Of a stretch of 64,000 bases of DNA, positions 59,787-64,000 are shown piece by piece. This stretch comes from Nageia nagi. Lineage: Eukaryota > Pinophyta. A program made the translations under genes and the position numbers. Position 1 is the stretch's first letter; the number at the start of each line of letters is the position of its first letter. The DNA lies in the NCBI GenBank assembly GCA_050084985.1, contig JBITNC010000002.1, positions 10,416,001 through 10,480,000 on the forward strand, in the 5' to 3' direction. A model generated the notes under the pieces. It did not search any database and had not been told where the DNA came from. It saw only the letters and a list, made by a program, of their open reading frames with translations.

Positions 59787-62493
59787 TTGTTGTGGAAGCT
59801 CTTCTTTTGGTGTGGAAGCTCTTCTTTTGGTGTGGAAGCTACATCTTGGAGGTTCTTCATCCTTCTTCACTCCTCATCTTACACCCCCTTGGTGAGGTAA
59901 ATTTTAAAGAGCAGTTCTTTTAAAAAGGGTTAGTATACAACAAATTGTAATTTGTTGTTCATGTTATATAGAACTTAAAAGTATGTGTTGGTTCAATTAT
60001 TTGATTAAATACCAATATATGATGAAAAATTGCAATATATATACTAACATGAATTATGTTATTACTATTTGCTTAAAATAGTAATGTATTATTGTGAAAT
60101 TTCTCATATATACTATCATTAGTGAGTTATTGATATGTTCCTAAGCAAAGGCATGAATATTTAAAAAGTTAGAAAGGAGGACAAATTTTTTTTTAGGGGC
60201 ACAATAATATATTCCAAAGCTCAATATAATATATATATATCTATATATATATTTTATTGTTTTTGTTATTTAAAATATAATTACAAAATATATATGTCTA
60301 TTTTTTAAATTTGTTTCAAAACAAAATAATATATATATATTTGTTATATATTTGTTAAATTCATTTCAAATATAAATACAAAATATATATATATTTTTTT
60401 ATAATTCATTTAAAATATAATCAAATATATATATATTTTTGATTTTTTAAAATCTGTTTCAAAAATAATCAAAAATATATAAATTTCAAGGCGGGAAATA
60501 TGTCATTAGCTAAAAATTAAAATTAAATCGTATCATTTTAAATCGTGGGGGGGGGGGGGGGGTTCACCGCGCGCAGCCACTCCTTCGCCCCCGCCCACAT
60601 GCACGACAGCTAACACGATACTTCCTATATTTCATTATTTCTTTGAAGCCTCTCGTGCTCGCAGGGTCTGCACTGCACTGCACGTAGGATATGCACCAAA
60701 TGTTACTGCCTGTTTCAGACACTATTTCATGCAATGCAACGATCGTGGGAAATACACACATTGGTGCCTTGCACGACTGCGACCAGCGCCTGACCCTGTT
60801 TCATCGGCCCTCACGTCCTCCTCCCACGCTGACTTATTTGCTCTACTGCACGATGCAGCCATAGTTTCCTACTGTACACTACTCGTAGGATCTCCCTCCA
60901 CAGCCTGCGAGTTGTTTGCAAGGTTTCGTGCATCGTCCTCTGCTACCTCGCCTTGGCCCTTATACTCTCCATCTCCCGACCGCCCTGCAGACGTGACTTG
61001 GCTGGTCAACCACTGGCTGGCTGCCCCATGCGGCCTCCGCCCGCCACTACTCATGCGTCCTCCACCTACTCTCCTTGCACCTTTGGCCCGGCCACCCCTG
61101 CTCAGCCTCTCCCCCTCCCTGAGACTTCCACATGGCCCCTTCACATTTTTTTTTCCACTTTAGTTGTTGAGCCTTCATTTTTTACCCACTACCTATTTGA
61201 TTTAAAAAAAAAAAAAAAAACACAAGGGGGGGAGTCATATTTTAAAACTACAAAGCATTTAATTATTTATTGACTTAGGAGTATTTTTTTAGTGCTTAAA
61301 GTAGGAGAAGCATTAAAAATTGGGGTATGGGTCTCCTATTACAACTTGCACACTTATCCTTCTTAGGCATTTTTCCTTACTTGCTTCCAAGTCAATTGCT
61401 CCCATTAAATGCACTTAGGCATACTTAGACTATTTCTAATATTCTACTCAACCTTGCATGTTTCATTTAAGTGCATATGCAATCTCTAAGCATAGTAAAA
61501 AGGGATAAACCTTTAAGTAAAAAGGGGAGAATTGGTATAAATTTTACTTAAATTTTATCTAGATGTTGCATGCTAGACTTATGATGCATGTATCTTTATC
61601 TTGTTTGAAGAATATGCTTAGGACTTAAATTTTTAATGCATGATGCATGCTTACTTAAATTTTTTAGGTAATGAAACAATGCATGTTATGAATTAAATAC
61701 TAAGTAGGACTTAGTTCTTTGTTTAATTCATTAAGTGCTTGAATAAATTGAGAAAAATATGAACAATGTAAAAGTCCTTTAGGGGTTAGTACAAAACCCA
61801 TTGGACTCAATTTTTGGCCTCTTAAGGTTTCAAGTTCGTGTGGATGGAGTATTTTCACTTTACTTTATATTTTTTGCACATTTTCTTATACTTGCAATAC
61901 GCAAAAATTTGAAAAGTAACCCCTAAAATGAATACACCCGCACGTATTTTCCACAACATGACTTGTTTGGGGAGCCATGAGGTGAGGACAGGGTAGACTG
62001 GAGCCCTTTTAGTCCGAAGAACCGAGTGGTGGTAAGTCCGTCTTAATTGCCCCTAAGACCTCTGTTGGATTCGACATAACTCTATTAGGTGGACAGGCAT
62101 GTGTGTAGTGATACCACATGTCCACACGTCCATTCAGGGATTATCCTGATAACCTAGGAGGAAAACTAAAAACCCTAATCAAGATAATTAAAATGGCCGA
62201 TCCAAGATACGTCGGATCCTTGGAAAATAGTAGGTACTTCTCCTTATGAGAGTATATCACTGACCAAGGTGAACTGGTTGAGGACTGGTAGTACCTGGGC
62301 TCCACCTTACGGGCATCCAGGTGAAGGCCTAATTCTATACAAGAAAACAACCCCAACTTTATCCTTCTATGGATCGTGGTTAATGAGTTTACACATGTGG
62401 GACATGTTTGCTTATTAGATGTTTTTATATGTATAGATGGAAAAATTGTAAAAGTTTACATTCTTATTGCATATTTATTTGTTTTTTGTAGCA
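59787..62493 (+). other. Leader of element G, with GC-rich module
   Basis: It has AT-rich DNA with recurring ATATATAT and GTTTCAAAA phrases (about 60220-60490), a run of 15 G (60548-60562), a GC-rich module (about 60563-61140), an A-run near 61203, AT-rich DNA with TGCATG motifs (61566-61690) and the conserved pre-gag block (about 61915-62345). Open frames cover the GC-rich module on both strands (60729-61163 plus, 60953-61273 plus, 60869-61144 minus). None has a recognised domain, and high GC content alone makes stop-free frames likely. Confidence 0.7.
61915..62345 (+). other. Conserved pre-gag leader block with hairpin (element G)
   Basis: Very similar to 5090-5530 in element A. The hairpin arms ACCTGG (62293-62298) and CCAGGT (62317-62322) can pair fully. 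Confidence 0.6.
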
Positions 62494-64000
62494 ATGGTTG
62501 AAACCTTCGTTCCCAAGCACATACTCGATGGTTCCAACTTTGGAATATGGGAACCTCGTATGAAAGCTGAGTTACAAGCAAGGAAGCTATGGCAGACAGT
62601 TAGTGAAGACGTGGTTGCTCCTACCGATGAGAAGGCTCTTGAAGTATACAACTCAAAGAATGAGTTAGCAACTTCAATGATTTACCGTGCAGTTTTAGAT
62701 GATGTCCTTCTCATGATCTCTTCATCAACTTCAGCAAAGGAAGCTTGGGATAGGCTAAAGAAAATTTACCTTGGGTCCAAATTTTCAAGGAGGTTTACCA
62801 TTCTACAAAAGTTGTTGCAGTATCGACAAAGTGAAGATGAAAGTGCCTCCATCTACTTAAACAAAATCATTGACCTCAGGACACAACTGGTTGGTTGTGG
62901 GTGCAACTGGATCAATGATGAGTTCATGGTCTTCATCATTCTTCAAAGCCTTACTACAAAGTTCAGCAACTTTGTCACAGTTATGGAAACAAGGCTCGAT
63001 GATGAAGAAGATGTCATCTCACTTGATAACCTTTCTAGACTTCTTCTAAAGCATGAGGAAACTTTGAACAAGAAAATGTTGAACCTTTCTCGAAAGGACC
63101 ATAGCATTGCTCTAGGAGCAACCAAAACTCCTTTCAAGAAAAAGTTCAAACATTACAAATTCAAAGACAACAAGTCCTCATCTACCTTCAGGAAGTATGA
63201 CAAAAAGGGCAACAACAACAACAATCATGGCAACTACAGGCACAGGAATGATAAAGCAGGATCAAGCAATCCAACACCTCAGGAAAAGTTTGATGGGAAT
63301 TGTAACTTCTGTGGCATCTTTGGGCACAAAGAGTATGATTGTCGCAAAAAGAAATTTGCTCAAAAAGGAAAGGGAAATGCAAATGTGAGAAATTTCAATA
63401 ATAAAAAGAAGAACAAGCATGCTGCTTCTGTTGCCTACTACTCAATGACTCAAACTATTTCAAATGATTGGATTGTTGATTTAGGATGCACTAATCACAT
63501 GTGTTATGAAAAGGATAAGTTTGAAAACTTTCATAAGTACAAAAAGGATGCAGTTGTGATAGGTGATAATACAGTCCTTGATGTTCATGGAATAGGGAGT
63601 GTGAAGATTCATGGAAAGACTCTTGATAATGTCTTTTATGTGCATAAACTAAGGATGAATCTCATCTCTGTGATTCAGATTACAAGGAAAGGATGCTCAT
63701 TTGAGTTTACCTCACACTCTTGGTGTGTTAAGAAAGGACTTGCCACCTTGATGAAAGGATCAGTAAAGGATGACCTTTATATTATGGATCAAGTACCTTC
63801 AAAGATTTGTCTTGCTGCAAATGTTTGTTCAAAAGGTAATCTTTGGCATCAACGATTAGGGCACCTTAACCACAAGAGTATTCAAGATATGAAAACTCAA
63901 GCACTTGTGGAAGGTTTACCTAATATTTCACCCACAATTGGTCTTTGTGAAAGGTGCATTCTAGGAAAGATGCATAGGCAAAAGTTTGAAAAAGATAAGG
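62494..64000 (+). CDS. gag-pol polyprotein of element G, open to window end (partial)
   Basis: My translation from ATG 62494 (MVETFVPKHILDGSNFGIW) has no stop for 502 codons and leaves the window in integrase. Gag of the copia UBN2 type covers about residues 1-260. The zinc knuckle is canonical (C-x2-C-x4-H-x4-C: CNFCGIFGHKEYDC, about residues 269-282). The protease start reads WIVDLGCTNHM, where A has IVDSGC: the catalytic D-S-G is D-L-G here. The integrase zinc-binding domain follows (WHQRLGHLNHKSI, then CERC). The polyprotein would form the virus-like particle and supply its enzymes. The D-L-G change could inactivate the protease. Domains beyond integrase cannot be judged. Confidence 0.9.
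   Translation, partial: MVETFVPKHILDGSNFGIWEPRMKAELQARKLWQTVSEDVVAPTDEKALEVYNSKNELATSMIYRAVLDDVLLMISSSTSAKEAWDRLKKIYLGSKFSRRFTILQKLLQYRQSEDESASIYLNKIIDLRTQLVGCGCNWINDEFMVFIILQSLTTKFSNFVTVMETRLDDEEDVISLDNLSRLLLKHEETLNKKMLNLSRKDHSIALGATKTPFKKKFKHYKFKDNKSSSTFRKYDKKGNNNNNHGNYRHRNDKAGSSNPTPQEKFDGNCNFCGIFGHKEYDCRKKKFAQKGKGNANVRNFNNKKKNKHAASVAYYSMTQTISNDWIVDLGCTNHMCYEKDKFENFHKYKKDAVVIGDNTVLDVHGIGSVKIHGKTLDNVFYVHKLRMNLISVIQITRKGCSFEFTSHSWCVKKGLATLMKGSVKDDLYIMDQVPSKICLAANVCSKGNLWHQRLGHLNHKSIQDMKTQALVEGLPNISPTIGLCERCILGKMHRQKFEKDK

Larger units (their letters stand above)
59265..64000 (+). mobile_element. Element G: Ty1/copia (family 1) running off the window, nested in H
   Basis: 5' LTR 59265-59771, primer-binding site TGGTATCAGAGCC (59774-59786), leader to 62493, then an open gag-pol frame to the last base. 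The left flank GCTTC (59260-59264) is the expected target duplication. The LTR and gag are of the same type as element A. It is the best preserved coding copy in the window. Confidence 0.93.

Noticed and set aside
60869-61144. 91-aa minus-strand frame in the leader of G
   Set aside because: It lies in a GC-rich tract where stops are rare, overlaps plus-strand frames and has no recognised domain. It is mentioned in the leader entry only.

Overview
This is nuclear DNA from a land plant with a large, retrotransposon-rich genome. It is AT-rich, it has one spliced conserved eukaryotic gene, and almost everything else is LTR retrotransposon sequence of the Ty1/copia superfamily in nested layers. 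The host species cannot be fixed from the sequence; a gymnosperm or another large-genome vascular plant is my guess. I recognised no rRNA, tRNA, organellar or bacterial sequence.

Layout. (1) 1-16947: the 3' portion of a family-2 copia element (B). It is split by a complete family-1 copia element (A, 1640-11179) flanked by the duplication TTAAT. (2) 16948-19526: unassigned AT-rich DNA. (3) 19527-42306: element E, with about 640-657 bp LTRs (family 3) and a TTATT duplication. Its own interior has no recognisable gag-pol. It has swallowed two family-2 copia copies, C (21770-29688) and D (32642-40936). (4) 42312-46570: unassigned, with small tandem repeats. (5) 46576-47165: minus-strand 5' end of a different copia element (K). 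(6) 47853-52240, minus strand: the only host gene, a four-exon AHA1/AHSA1-type Hsp90 ATPase activator of 351 aa with all splice sites visible. (7) 53162-56841: a decayed Tnt1-like copia element (I), cut by a CACTA-like transposon end (J, from 56842). A minus-strand family-2 copia copy (H, 57751-59264) follows, and it is interrupted by a family-1 copia copy (G, 59265 to the window end). G's gag-pol frame is open to the last base.

How the parts relate. A and G share one LTR type and gag type (gag begins MVETF). B, C, D and H share a second LTR type; the gag starts seen in B, C and D are of the MGE type. The protein lineage is common to both groups. All full copies have a leader of about 2.7-3.5 kb between the primer-binding site and gag. 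It contains a C/T-rich module, an AT-rich zone dotted with TGCATG, and a strongly conserved block of about 450 bp just before gag, with a hairpin supported by compensatory changes. The 3' noncoding region carries tandem repeats that expanded independently: one repeat unit in A, a different one in B. All three LTR families have a large inverted repeat at the same place, about 46-104 bp into the LTR, and a shared downstream motif (GGATGTACTCC, then GGAGGAACCAC).

Most coding copies are dead through stops, frameshifts and internal deletions. G is the exception in the part visible, although its protease motif reads D-L-G instead of D-S-G. Nothing in the window looks like a wholly new gene system. 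The most unusual material is the non-coding architecture of these elements.
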